Source of the DNA: CAZGRP01 sp964527995
Lineage (GTDB): Bacteria; Zhuqueibacterota; Zhuqueibacteria; Oceanimicrobiales; CAZGRP01
Assembly (NCBI GenBank): GCA_964527995.1
Contig: CAZGRP010000035.1
Location: forward strand, 1-42,166
Reading direction: 5' to 3'
Length of the DNA: 42,166 nt
The notes below the pieces were generated by a model. The model ran no database searches. It worked only from the letters and a program-made list of their open reading frames with translations, and was not told the DNA's origin. A program made the position numbers and the translations under genes. Positions 33,376 to 41,493 of this stretch are shown piece by piece. How positions within the stretch are numbered: position 1 is the stretch's first letter; each line of letters begins with the position of its first letter.

Positions 33376-35217
33376 ATGAGAAGCAGGAAACCCGTGGTGG
33401 CTCTGCTTGCCGTCGCGGTGGGCGGGGTTGCCCTGATCGCCATACCGCGATGGGCTGATGCCCAAGGGTTCCAAATCGAGACGGCATCGGTGGGTCTGTC
33501 GAGCGCCGTTGCCGGAAACGGAGTGGCGCTGGCGGACTACGACAACGACGGCGATATCGATATCTACTTCGTCAGCCGGGCGCCCAATCATCCAAACAAC
33601 TACAGCGGACCCAACCGGCTCTTTCGTAACAACGGGGACGGCAGCTTCACCGACGTCGCCCTGGAAGCCGGCCTGCAAGGCGTCTTCACCGACAGCGTGT
33701 TCATGAATCTGGGGGCCGCCTGGGGGGACTATGACAATGACGGCGACATGGATATCTATCTCACCAACAAAGGGCCCAACCAGCTTTACGAGAACTTGGG
33801 AGATGGTACCTTTGTCGGCGTCACCGAGGCGGCCGGTGTGGCCGCCGGCCCGCGGGAAAGCACCAGTGCGGTCTGGTTCGACTACGATCTCGACGGGGAT
33901 CTGGACCTCTATGTGTCGAACTTCGGCAGCACCTTTGGAATCCTCGATGGCCGTAATCTCCTCTACCGCAACAATGGCGACGGCACGTTCACGAACGTAA
34001 CCGACGAGGCCGGGGTGAGCGACGATGGCTATGCGTGGACGACCATGGCTTTCGATGCCAACGCCGACCGCTACCCGGACCTTTACGTCGTGAACGACTA
34101 CGGCGCAAACCACTTCTACCTGAACAATGGCGACGGCACTTTCCGAGAGGCGACCTCGGAGTACGGCCTCGAAGACGCCGGACACAGCATGGGGGTGACA
34201 GTGGGAGACTACGACGGCGACGGAAAGCTGGATCTCTACGTCACCAATATCGCCGATGAGGACACGCCGGAACCGAATCCGCTCTTTCACAATGTCGGCT
34301 ACCGTCGCTATGAAGACCGCGCCCAAGAGGCTGGCGTGCAGATAGCGGGCTGGGGCTGGGGAACGGAGTTCTTCGATTACGACCTGGACGGGGATTTGGA
34401 TCTGTACGTCGTCAACGGCTTCACGGGGGTGCAGGACCACAACTACTTCTACGAAAACAACGGCGACGGCACCTTCAGCGAACGTTCCGCCGAATTGGGG
34501 CTGGGGAACTGGGCCGAGGCGCGCGGCATGGCGGTCTTCGACGGCGACGGCGACGGCCGGCTCGATGTCTTCGTGTCGAACTGGCGCCAGGGAGCGACCT
34601 TTTACCGCAATCAGACCAGCGGCAACCACTACCTTCTGGTGGAGCTGGTGGGATCGGTCAGCAATCGGGATGCGCGCGGCGCCATCGTCTACCTGAGAGC
34701 CGGTGGCCTCAGCCTGGCCCGCGCCAACGACGGTGTCGAGTTCCTGGGTCAGTCGAAGACGCCCATTCACTTTGGACTCGGCAGCCATCAGACCGTCAAC
34801 GAGCTGACGGTGGCATGGCCGAGCGGCATGGTGCGGACTTTCACCGGCATCGGCGCCGACCAGACCGTTGTGATTCACGAAACCGAAGGCATCATCACTT
34901 CTGTCGAGGACAAGGCCGATCGGCAGACTCGCATCCCCGACACCTTTGTACTCTATCCGAACTATCCCAACCCCTTCAACGGAGGCACGAAGCTACGGTT
35001 TTCTGTGCCGCGCAGCGCGACGATCCAACTTACCATCCACAACATCAGAGGTGAGCTCGTGCGCCGGCTCTTTTCGGGAAGCGTGACGGCCGGAGAACAC
35101 GACTACACCTGGGACGGACGTAATGGGGTGGGCGAGCCGGCTCCCTCGGGAGTCTATCTCTATCGGGTGACGGTTGGCCGGGACGTATACACCGGCAAGA
35201 TGTTGCTCGTTCGTTGA
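33376..35217 (+). CDS. FG-GAP/VCBS repeat protein with ASPIC/UnbV domain (CRTAC1-like) and type-A-sorting-like tail
   Basis: The 613-residue protein has a signal peptide (VVALLAVAVGGVALIA, cleavage near ADAQ). Then come repeated calcium-binding beta-propeller loops of the FG-GAP type (DYDNDGDID, DYDNDGDMD, DYDLDGDLD, DYDGDGKLD, DGDGDGRLD), an ASPIC/UnbV segment (NHYLLVELVG, RGAIVYLRAGG, LTVAWPSG), and a final 90-residue sorting domain (LYPNYPNPFNGGTKLRF, GEHDYTWDGRN, SGVYLYRV). It should be exported and surface-attached or released by a type IX-like route. Function is unknown; propellers of this kind bind partners or glycans. The ATG at 33376 is chosen because the signal peptide starts there, although the frame is open to 33217. 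Confidence 0.88.
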   Translation: MRSRKPVVALLAVAVGGVALIAIPRWADAQGFQIETASVGLSSAVAGNGVALADYDNDGDIDIYFVSRAPNHPNNYSGPNRLFRNNGDGSFTDVALEAGLQGVFTDSVFMNLGAAWGDYDNDGDMDIYLTNKGPNQLYENLGDGTFVGVTEAAGVAAGPRESTSAVWFDYDLDGDLDLYVSNFGSTFGILDGRNLLYRNNGDGTFTNVTDEAGVSDDGYAWTTMAFDANADRYPDLYVVNDYGANHFYLNNGDGTFREATSEYGLEDAGHSMGVTVGDYDGDGKLDLYVTNIADEDTPEPNPLFHNVGYRRYEDRAQEAGVQIAGWGWGTEFFDYDLDGDLDLYVVNGFTGVQDHNYFYENNGDGTFSERSAELGLGNWAEARGMAVFDGDGDGRLDVFVSNWRQGATFYRNQTSGNHYLLVELVGSVSNRDARGAIVYLRAGGLSLARANDGVEFLGQSKTPIHFGLGSHQTVNELTVAWPSGMVRTFTGIGADQTVVIHETEGIITSVEDKADRQTRIPDTFVLYPNYPNPFNGGTKLRFSVPRSATIQLTIHNIRGELVRRLFSGSVTAGEHDYTWDGRNGVGEPAPSGVYLYRVTVGRDVYTGKMLLVR

Positions 35218-35253
35218 GTGGTTTGTGACCTTATTCGGGGTGAGGGATTCGAC

Positions 35254-36594
35254 ATGTTCCGACGCAGCTTTCTGGTTGCCCTGTCTCTGGCAGCGATTAC
35301 CTGGCTGGCAGTTGCTTGTGAGCATTACGCTCCAGTGCAGCCTCAGCGACCCGAGGAGCCTACGGACCGGCCGCTGCGCGTCAGCGATTTCAACGAGCCG
35401 GAGACCTGTGGTAGCTGCCATCCGACGCAGTACCAGCAGTGGCGCACCTCGATGCACGCCTACGCCATGACCGACCCGGTTTTCATCGCCATGAACGACA
35501 GCGGTCAGGTGGCCACCGCCGGCAAGCTCGACCAGTTCTGTGTGAAGTGCCACACTCCTCTCGGCTCCCTTCTCGGGTTGACTCCACCCGGGTTCAAAGC
35601 GGAAGAGTTGCCGCCGGTGTTCCGGCGGGGAGTCTCCTGCGAGGTCTGCCACAACATCAAGAAGGTCAACGAGTTTCGCAACGGCGAGGTTGAGTTCGCG
35701 CCGCTCGAGGGCCGCTTCGGCCCTATCGAGGATCCCATCCCGAACTCGTTTCACAAGTCCTCCTATGCGGCCCATTTTACCAACGCCGACCTGTGCGGGG
35801 CGTGCCACAACGTGGTCAATGCCGTCGGGGTGACGGTCGAGGCGACTCACGAGGAGTTCCTTCGTAGTCCAGCCAAGGCCGAGGGGCGGACGTGCCAGGA
35901 TTGCCACATGCCGGCTTCACGCGGCCCGGCCGCTGTCGGCGGCCCCGAGAGAACGATTCACGAGCACTACTTCGTCGGCGTCGACGTCGCCTTGGTGGAT
36001 TTTCCGGGGCGGGATGTGCAGCGCGCCAAGGTTGAGGAGTTGCTGCGCTCGGCAGCGGCACTGTCGGTGACAGCGCCTTCAGAGGTGCAGCCGGGCAGCG
36101 TCCTGCCGCTGAGTGTGGAGATCACCAGCCTGACCGACGGCCACCGCCTGCCCACCGGCGCCGTCGCCGATCGGCAGATGTGGATCGCCGTCACCGTGGC
36201 CGACGCCGGCGGTCGAATCCTGTACCAGTCGGGCCATCTCGATGCCAACGGCGATCTGTACGACCGCCACAGCACGATCGCTCCCAATTCGGACTTCGAC
36301 CTGGTGGTTTTTCGGCAGGAGTTCGTGACGGCGGAGGGCCGGGACGCGTTTTTCTCATGGGAAGCGGCTGCCGAGCGCACGGTCACTCTGCCACCGCGGG
36401 CGACGACGGCCGAGTCGTATTTCCCCTTTGTTCCAGCCGATGCCCAGAGCCCGCTGAGCGTGGAGGTCAAGCTGCGATTTCGCAGTTTTCCCCCCTTCCT
36501 GCTCCGCCTGCTGAAGCTGGATGACCTGTCGCGCAAGATTCCCATCGTCGATATGGCGGAGTGGCAGGGTCAGGTGAGGGTGGTGGCGCAGTAG
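35254..36594 (+). CDS. five-heme c-type cytochrome lipoprotein
   Basis: The 446-residue protein starts with a lipoprotein-type signal (WLAVAC, Cys22). It has five CxxCH heme sites: CGSCH 52-56, CVKCH 96-100, CEVCH 129-133, CGACH 181-185 and CQDCH 214-218, in the cytochrome c554-like pattern. Residues about 260-440 form a beta-sandwich with GHRLPTG and WIAVTVADAGG, a module often found after heme domains in environmental multiheme cytochromes. It is probably anchored in the outer or inner membrane, facing the periplasm or outside, and moves electrons to an unknown partner. A GAGGG at 35242-35246 supports the ATG at 35254. It lies 36 bp after the FG-GAP protein and 140 bp before the DUF3179 gene. 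Confidence 0.9.
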   Translation: MFRRSFLVALSLAAITWLAVACEHYAPVQPQRPEEPTDRPLRVSDFNEPETCGSCHPTQYQQWRTSMHAYAMTDPVFIAMNDSGQVATAGKLDQFCVKCHTPLGSLLGLTPPGFKAEELPPVFRRGVSCEVCHNIKKVNEFRNGEVEFAPLEGRFGPIEDPIPNSFHKSSYAAHFTNADLCGACHNVVNAVGVTVEATHEEFLRSPAKAEGRTCQDCHMPASRGPAAVGGPERTIHEHYFVGVDVALVDFPGRDVQRAKVEELLRSAAALSVTAPSEVQPGSVLPLSVEITSLTDGHRLPTGAVADRQMWIAVTVADAGGRILYQSGHLDANGDLYDRHSTIAPNSDFDLVVFRQEFVTAEGRDAFFSWEAAAERTVTLPPRATTAESYFPFVPADAQSPLSVEVKLRFRSFPPFLLRLLKLDDLSRKIPIVDMAEWQGQVRVVAQ

Positions 36595-36605
36595 GGGTGG
36601 GACGC

Positions 36606-36633
36606 TGCAAAATGCAAAATGCAAAATGCAAAA
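36606..36633. repeat. heptamer microsatellite, four copies of TGCAAAA
   Basis: Four exact tandem TGCAAAA units lie between the cytochrome and DUF3179 genes, in a stretch otherwise without a gene. Such short tandem heptamers are slippage-prone; an effect on expression is possible but not shown. Confidence 0.9.
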
Positions 36634-36734
36634 TAGTGGGTGGTTGATGGAAGCCTGCTTGCGCAACACAGGGAATTTCCGCCTCCGTCGCTGTGTTCTG
36701 CTGTCATGGAACAACGGAGCGCGGAACGGGACCT

Positions 36735-38123
36735 ATGCCAAAATTGAGATCGGGTTTGATCGCCACGGGGTGGGTGTTTTTTGCTGCGCTGACACCGCTG
36801 CTGGCCCAACAGGGGCAGGATTGCCGGGTGCCCCGCGGTCGTCTGGTGTTCAGTACACCACCGGGGGCCATCCCGGAGATCAACTTTCCACGCATGATTC
36901 CAGCCTCCGAAGCGACTTTCTTACGCCAGGAGGATCGGGTGCTCGGCTACGAGCACAACGGCGTCGTCAAGGCCTACCCCTATCGTATCTTCTGGTGGCA
37001 TGAAGTCATCAACGACACCATCGGCGGTCAGGCCATCACCATCACCTACTGCCCGCTGACCAACACCGGCATCAACTTCCTTTCAACCGTCAACGGCAAG
37101 CGCTACACCTTCGTCCCTTCGGGTTTGCTATACAACAATAACCTGGTCATGACCGCCAACGAGGATGCAGGCCTGTGGCCGCAGATGTGCCCCAGCGATA
37201 TTCAGATCAGTGCTGATCGGACGCTGACTCAACTTCCCCTGGTCGATACCACCTGGGACGTCTGGCGTCGCATGCATCCCAACACTCTCGTTGTCTCTAC
37301 AGATACCGGCTACAACCGCGACTACAATGTCTACCCCTATGGAGACTATCGCAACAACGACGATCTGCTGCTCTTTCCGGTGGAGCCGGACGATGCGCGG
37401 CTGCCGCGCAAAAGGATCGTCTTCGGTGTGACCGACGGGAGTTCGGCACGGGCGTACCCGTACAGCCATTTCGCTGCCAGCAAGGCCATCAACGACACGA
37501 TCGGCACCTTGCCGGTTGTGGTGCTTGTGGCGAAGGAGACGCTGAGCGGAGCTGCTTTCCGGCGAGCCCTCGACGGTCGGGTGCTCACTTTCGACGCGAT
37601 CAGCCGGCCCGAGCTCTTGCCTCTGGCCATGCAAGATCGCGAAACCGGCACGCTATGGAACTTCAGCGGCGAGGCCATCGAAGGCCCCTTGGCCGGACGT
37701 AAACTCGAGTTTGTGTCGTCCTACAACGCTTTCTGGTTCGCCTGGGCCTCGATTTGGGTGAACACCGATATCGCCCCCGTGGAGGTGGAGACGCCTGACG
37801 ACCGCGACGGCGACAAGCCGGTGCCGACCACCTTTCGCCTGCTGGGCAGTTACCCGAATCCGGTACGAGTCTCTTCGATTCGGCAGCGCCAGATCACGAT
37901 CCAGTTTGAGCTGTCCGCACCGGCTCGCGTGAATCTTACCCTCTACAACCTCCTCGGCCAGCAGATTCGTGTGCTGGTGAACGGTGGCCTGGCGGCCGAC
38001 CGCCACACCGTGCGCTGGGACGGGCGCGATGCCGGCGGCCGCCTTGTGTCTCCAGGCATCATCTTTACCGTGCTCACGGTCAACGGTGAGCGCCAGGTTC
38101 AGCGGCTGGTGTTGCTGCCTTGA
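36735..38123 (+). CDS. DUF3179 domain protein with FlgD/sorting-like C-terminal domain
   Basis: The 462-residue protein has a signal peptide (IATGWVFFAALTPLLAQ). It then has the DUF3179 pattern: IPEINFPRMIPASEATFL, YPYRIFWWHEVINDTIGG, a conserved YCPLTNTG, and STDTGYNRDYNVYPYGDY, with a second YPYSHF/INDTIG half. Function of DUF3179 is not established. The last 90 residues (LLGSYPNPV, LTLYNLLGQQIRVL, HTVRWDGRDAGG, RLVLLP) form a FlgD/type-A-sorting-like domain, so export to the surface is likely. The ATG at 36735 is chosen for the signal peptide; no strong ribosome site is visible. It may function with the neighbouring multiheme cytochrome, but that is only proximity. Confidence 0.85.
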   Translation: MPKLRSGLIATGWVFFAALTPLLAQQGQDCRVPRGRLVFSTPPGAIPEINFPRMIPASEATFLRQEDRVLGYEHNGVVKAYPYRIFWWHEVINDTIGGQAITITYCPLTNTGINFLSTVNGKRYTFVPSGLLYNNNLVMTANEDAGLWPQMCPSDIQISADRTLTQLPLVDTTWDVWRRMHPNTLVVSTDTGYNRDYNVYPYGDYRNNDDLLLFPVEPDDARLPRKRIVFGVTDGSSARAYPYSHFAASKAINDTIGTLPVVVLVAKETLSGAAFRRALDGRVLTFDAISRPELLPLAMQDRETGTLWNFSGEAIEGPLAGRKLEFVSSYNAFWFAWASIWVNTDIAPVEVETPDDRDGDKPVPTTFRLLGSYPNPVRVSSIRQRQITIQFELSAPARVNLTLYNLLGQQIRVLVNGGLAADRHTVRWDGRDAGGRLVSPGIIFTVLTVNGERQVQRLVLLP

Positions 38124-38186
38124 ATCGCCGGCGTAATGCTTCACATGCGAGTGGGAAGTAGCGCAGGCCTCTTTCCCGCCTGGCTT

Positions 38187-38340
38187 GGGGCTGTCCCAAA
38201 CACTTACTTTTTCTGTCATTCCAGCGCAAGCGGGAATCTATGACTTATTTTTTTGGGGAATTCCTGCTCCCCGCTTTCGCGAGGACAAACTTCGCAGGAA
38301 TGACAAATCAAGACTCTTCCTCACCTTTTCAGACAGCCCC
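38187..38340 (-). mobile_element. expanded REP/MITE-like element, inverse orientation
   Basis: Nine-base inverted ends GGGGCTGTC (38187-38195) and GACAGCCCC (38332-38340) enclose a 154-bp element homologous, read in reverse, to the 88-bp elements at 12759 and 13415: it shares AGTCTTGATTTGTCATTCCT and AGAAAAAGTAAG. Here the ATTCCTGC/GCAGGAAT hairpin loop has been expanded by a second hairpin with a GAAA loop, and a further hairpin with a GCAA loop (38218-38237) lies beside it. It occupies most of the 427-bp gap between the DUF3179 gene and the next gene. Confidence 0.7.
38215..38254 (+). terminator. terminator-like hairpin and T-run inside the MITE
   Basis: In the plus direction, ATTCC and GC arms pair across a GCAA loop (38218-38237), and a T-rich run (TTATTTTTTT, 38245-38254) follows. 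Inserted downstream of the DUF3179 gene, it could terminate that transcript. Confidence 0.4.
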
Positions 38341-38389
38341 GCCGCATTCCCCTCGAGACTGAGGCATTACGTTCCGCCCCGATTTCCCT

Positions 38390-38418
38390 TTGCAACTCTT
38401 TCCTCCATTCACTATATT
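38390..38418 (+). promoter_or_regulatory. predicted sigma-70-like promoter for the lipoprotein/DUF4432 operon
   Basis: TTGCAA (38390-38395) and TATATT (38413-38418) are 17 bases apart. It lies just after the MITE and would give a leader of about 125 bases before the ATG at 38551, driving the run of genes to the right edge. Confidence 0.5.
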
Positions 38419-38550
38419 CTCTCGTCCTCATGAAGATGGCCTTCATCATCGGCGGCCAGGCAGGCTTTGGGCCGTGCCGGCCGTCCTCGAGGGATGAGGC
38501 AGTGCAGAAGCGACCCCCCCTCCTACAGGGTGGCCCGGGAGTGAGTCTCG

Positions 38551-39561
38551 ATGCGGTGCGCTTCGTCGAATCAAAGGCTGCGAATCGCACGGCCATGGCC
38601 GTGTGTATGCGGTGTGCTGCTCGTCGGTATCCTGATCGCCTGCGGTCGTGATGCTGGTGCTCAGGAACCGGCCACCCCTGTGACGGTTGTCGTACTGCGT
38701 CCGGTCAGCCGCAGCGCCCAGGCTCGCCTGATGTCGGCTGTACACGCGCGCCTGCGGACTTCGCTGGAAAACAAGACCGACTTGACCGTGGTGGAGCAGG
38801 CCCGTGTCGACGCTTTGTGGCAGAGGAAGTGGAACCGTTCGGTTGCCCTCGACGACCTCGTAGCTCTCGGACGCGAGGTCTGGGCAGACCAGGTGGTGGT
38901 TTCGCGGGTGCGGCGCACACAGAGCCGCTATGAAGCCTATTTCGCCACCGTGGGAGTCGACGAGGAGGGGATTCTGGTCGAAGAGCGTGTCGAGGCAGTT
39001 TCGGAGGAGGAGCTGTTACATCGCGTTCGCAGGGTCGCCGACCGCATCTACGCCGGACGCGATGAGCTTTTCTCCTACCCGGACAAGTTTCTTTTTCTGT
39101 CGATGTTCGTCCCCGGGAAGGCCGAGTGGCAGTATGGCAGCAAGATCAAGGGCGGCTTCTTTTTCGCAAGCATCGCCGGGCTGTTTGCCGCGAGTGCCCT
39201 CCTTTCGGGCGGCGACCCCTATTTTGGCGTGGGAGAGCTTTCGATCCGGTCGAAGATGAGCGTCGCCGACCTCCACTATTACATCGGCGAGCGTGAGGTC
39301 GGCAAGGAGGAATTTCAGGCTGAGGCGAGGTACCGGCGGCTGGCGCAGGAATCCAGGAGCAGGGCTCGCCGGCGCAAACGACTTCTGCGGTATACGGCGC
39401 TCGGGATCTACGCAATCAATATCGTCGATGCATTCCTTCTGGGAAGGGATTACCAGCGCAAGCGGCTGGCAGGCTGGGCCGTGCGCGTGCACACGGTTGG
39501 CCCGCCTGGAGCTCCGCCGGCCCGCTTGACCCTTGCGCTGGCACTGCAGAAGAGATTCTAG
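38551..39561 (+). CDS. putative lipoprotein with TolB/CsgG-like N-terminal region and membrane segments
   Basis: The 336-residue protein has a signal ending in a good lipobox (LIAC, Cys31). Residues about 43-170 (VTVVVLRPVS, VVEQARVDALW, ADQVVVSRVRR) resemble the curli-assembly CsgG/TolB-N type of alpha/beta domain that senses or assembles at the outer membrane; this is a weak resemblance. Two hydrophobic stretches follow (FFFASIAGLFAASALL and YTALGIYAINIVDAFLLG), separated by an Arg-rich segment, similar to DUF5683-like proteins. I cannot assign a function. The DUF4432 gene starts six bases after its stop, so they are probably co-translated. Confidence 0.6.
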   Translation: MRCASSNQRLRIARPWPCVCGVLLVGILIACGRDAGAQEPATPVTVVVLRPVSRSAQARLMSAVHARLRTSLENKTDLTVVEQARVDALWQRKWNRSVALDDLVALGREVWADQVVVSRVRRTQSRYEAYFATVGVDEEGILVEERVEAVSEEELLHRVRRVADRIYAGRDELFSYPDKFLFLSMFVPGKAEWQYGSKIKGGFFFASIAGLFAASALLSGGDPYFGVGELSIRSKMSVADLHYYIGEREVGKEEFQAEARYRRLAQESRSRARRRKRLLRYTALGIYAINIVDAFLLGRDYQRKRLAGWAVRVHTVGPPGAPPARLTLALALQKRF

Positions 39562-39567
39562 AGAGCC

Positions 39568-40659
39568 ATGGCCGTACTCTACGGAAAACAATTCGGCAAA
39601 ACTGCACTGCTTGAGCGGGTTGGATCTCTGCAGCAGTTCGGTGGGGCGCGGCTGTGCCGGCTGAGCGACGGTTCGGAACGCGGGGTGCGGCTGGTCGAGG
39701 TGCGCACCGGCTCGGGGCTGCGTTTCGAGGTCGCCCTGGATCGCGGCATGGATATTTCCTTTGCCGAATACTGCGGCCGGCCGCTTTGTTGGGTCTCTCC
39801 CACCGGAGTGGTCGCGCCGACCTTCTACGAGCCCGGCCGCAACGGCTGGCTCCGCAGCTTTTTCGGCGGACTGCTGACGACCTGCGGCCTGGATCAGGTG
39901 GGGTCGGCATGCGAGGAAGAGGGCGAAGAGCTGGGCCTGCATGGACGCATCAGCAATGTGCCGGCGCATCAGGTGAGCTACGGCAGCGACTGGGACGGCG
40001 ACGATGTGACGATCTGGGTCGAGGGACGCGTCCGGCAGGTGAAAGTGTCGGGTGAGAATCTGCTCTTGCACCGGCGGATTTCGACCCGGCTGGGGGCAAA
40101 CTGGCTGCGCATCGAGGACCGCATCAGCAACGATGGGTTCACAGCCACCCCTCTCATGGTGTTGTACCACTTCAATATCGGCTTTCCGCTTCTGGACGAT
40201 GGCAGCGAGCTGTGGGCACCGACGCTCGAGGTGCAACCCCGGGACGCCGCGGCCCGGAAAGGGGTGGAGGGGTACGCCCGATTCGGCCCGCCTGTGCCTG
40301 AATTCCAAGAACAGGTCTTTTACCATCGCATGGCCGCAGACCCGGAAGGATGGGTGACGCTGGCGCTGGCCCAGCCGAATGCAGAGCCACCCTGGGGGCT
40401 GCGGCTGAGCTACAAGCAAGATACCCTGCCGCGATTTGTACAGTGGAAGATGATGGGCCAGGGCCTCTACGTAGTCGGTTTGGAGCCTGCGAATTGCCGC
40501 GTCGAGGGCCGGACGGCGCAGCGGCAGCGCGGCGAGCTCGAGTGGATCCAGCCGGGCCAGACCCAGCCCTATGCACTGGAGCTGGAAGCCGTGGAAGGCG
40601 GCGATCGGCTCGAGGACCTGCGGCGGAGGATCGAAGGTACGAGGGACGCGGCCCGATAG
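39568..40659 (+). CDS. DUF4432 family aldose-1-epimerase-like protein
   Basis: The 363-residue protein has the galactose-mutarotase beta-sandwich pattern of the DUF4432 family: RGMDISFAEYCGRPLCW near residues 60-75, GGLLTTCGLDQ, the histidine in LHGRISNVPA, VLYHFNIGFPLL and the late QWKMMGQGLYVVGLEPANC. Relatives interconvert sugar anomers or act on glycosides, and members often neighbour sugar kinases, as with the PfkB gene here. It is cytosolic by lack of a signal peptide. Confidence 0.85.
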   Translation: MAVLYGKQFGKTALLERVGSLQQFGGARLCRLSDGSERGVRLVEVRTGSGLRFEVALDRGMDISFAEYCGRPLCWVSPTGVVAPTFYEPGRNGWLRSFFGGLLTTCGLDQVGSACEEEGEELGLHGRISNVPAHQVSYGSDWDGDDVTIWVEGRVRQVKVSGENLLLHRRISTRLGANWLRIEDRISNDGFTATPLMVLYHFNIGFPLLDDGSELWAPTLEVQPRDAAARKGVEGYARFGPPVPEFQEQVFYHRMAADPEGWVTLALAQPNAEPPWGLRLSYKQDTLPRFVQWKMMGQGLYVVGLEPANCRVEGRTAQRQRGELEWIQPGQTQPYALELEAVEGGDRLEDLRRRIEGTRDAAR

Positions 40660-40718
40660 CGGCTGCCGAAGGTAGACAGAGAGTTGAGAATCGGCTTGCA
40701 CAACGAGGTGGGAGGTCA

Positions 40719-41492
40719 ATGAAAAAGCGCATCTGGGTTGGATTTGCCGTCGTTGCTGTTGTCATCCTGGTTTCCCAGTGGCTCGTGCCGTGGCTGCCGG
40801 TGGGCGATGCCAGCAAGAGGCAACTTCTGGGCAAGCGAGTCAAGTTCGATAGCACGGACGAGGTGACCCTGGTTGGCTCGCTCTACAAGCCCCGCATCGG
40901 GGTGGGCGGCAAAGCTGGCGTCGTGGTGATGCTTTCGCCCTATGCCGAAACACGACAGGTCTATGCCGACCTCGCCGTCATGCTCAAGCAGGCAGGCGTC
41001 GGTGTGCTCACGGTCGATGTGCGTGGCTCCGGGGAGACGGGCACGGGCGCGTCCTTCGGCCCGGAATCGGTTCGGCAGCTTCCCGACGATGCCGAATCCG
41101 CCTTGCGCTACGTCCGTTCGCTCCGATGGGTGGACTCCCGCCGCCTGGCGTTGCTTGGCACCGGCGTCACTGCCAACACGGCGGTTCTGACGGCGGGTCG
41201 CGACCGCGGGCTTGTCGGCCTGGTCTTGATCTCCGGGGTGTTCTCGGATGAGGCCAAGGAGCTGGTCAAGCAACGTGACTTCCCGCCGCTGCTGATCTTC
41301 GCCAGCTTCCAGGACGAGGCCCCGACCTACGCCGGCAAGGAGATGAGGGATCTCTCTTCGCAGCCGGCCACCCGGCTGGAGGTCTACATCAACGCCGGCA
41401 TCGGCAGCCAGATTCTCTTCTCCTACGATTCTCCGGAGATGAAGAAACTGATCGTCGACTGGTTGAAGAAGCGATTCTCCGAAGTCTCCTGA
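40719..41492 (+). CDS. membrane-anchored alpha/beta-hydrolase-like protein without catalytic triad
   Basis: The 257-residue protein has one N-terminal membrane segment (IWVGFAVVAVVILV) and then an alpha/beta-hydrolase outline of the dienelactone-hydrolase/acylaminoacyl-peptidase type: VVVMLSPYAETR, VLTVDVRGSGETG and a nucleophile-elbow region. The elbow reads LLGTGVTAN (145-153), with glycine at the usual serine position (149). The expected catalytic histidine position near NAGIGSQ (225-231) is also not histidine; an acidic residue remains near 199. Hydrolysis is therefore unlikely. GGAGG at 40711-40715 supports the ATG, although the frame stays open to 40350. The PfkB gene starts one base after its stop. 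Confidence 0.75.
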   Translation: MKKRIWVGFAVVAVVILVSQWLVPWLPVGDASKRQLLGKRVKFDSTDEVTLVGSLYKPRIGVGGKAGVVVMLSPYAETRQVYADLAVMLKQAGVGVLTVDVRGSGETGTGASFGPESVRQLPDDAESALRYVRSLRWVDSRRLALLGTGVTANTAVLTAGRDRGLVGLVLISGVFSDEAKELVKQRDFPPLLIFASFQDEAPTYAGKEMRDLSSQPATRLEVYINAGIGSQILFSYDSPEMKKLIVDWLKKRFSEVS

Positions 41493-41493
41493 A

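Noticed and set aside
33142..34878. 578-codon minus-strand frame opposite the FG-GAP protein
   Set aside because: Its repeats mirror the DxDxDGDxD codons of the real gene; no independent start signal.
38430..38651. 73-codon frame starting with ATGAAGATG after the promoter at 38390
   Set aside because: It would start only a few bases after the predicted transcript start and overlaps the lipoprotein gene with no domain; a leaderless small peptide cannot be excluded.
39016..40719. 567-codon minus-strand frame opposite the lipoprotein and DUF4432 genes
   Set aside because: Spans two well-supported plus-strand genes and matches no family I know.
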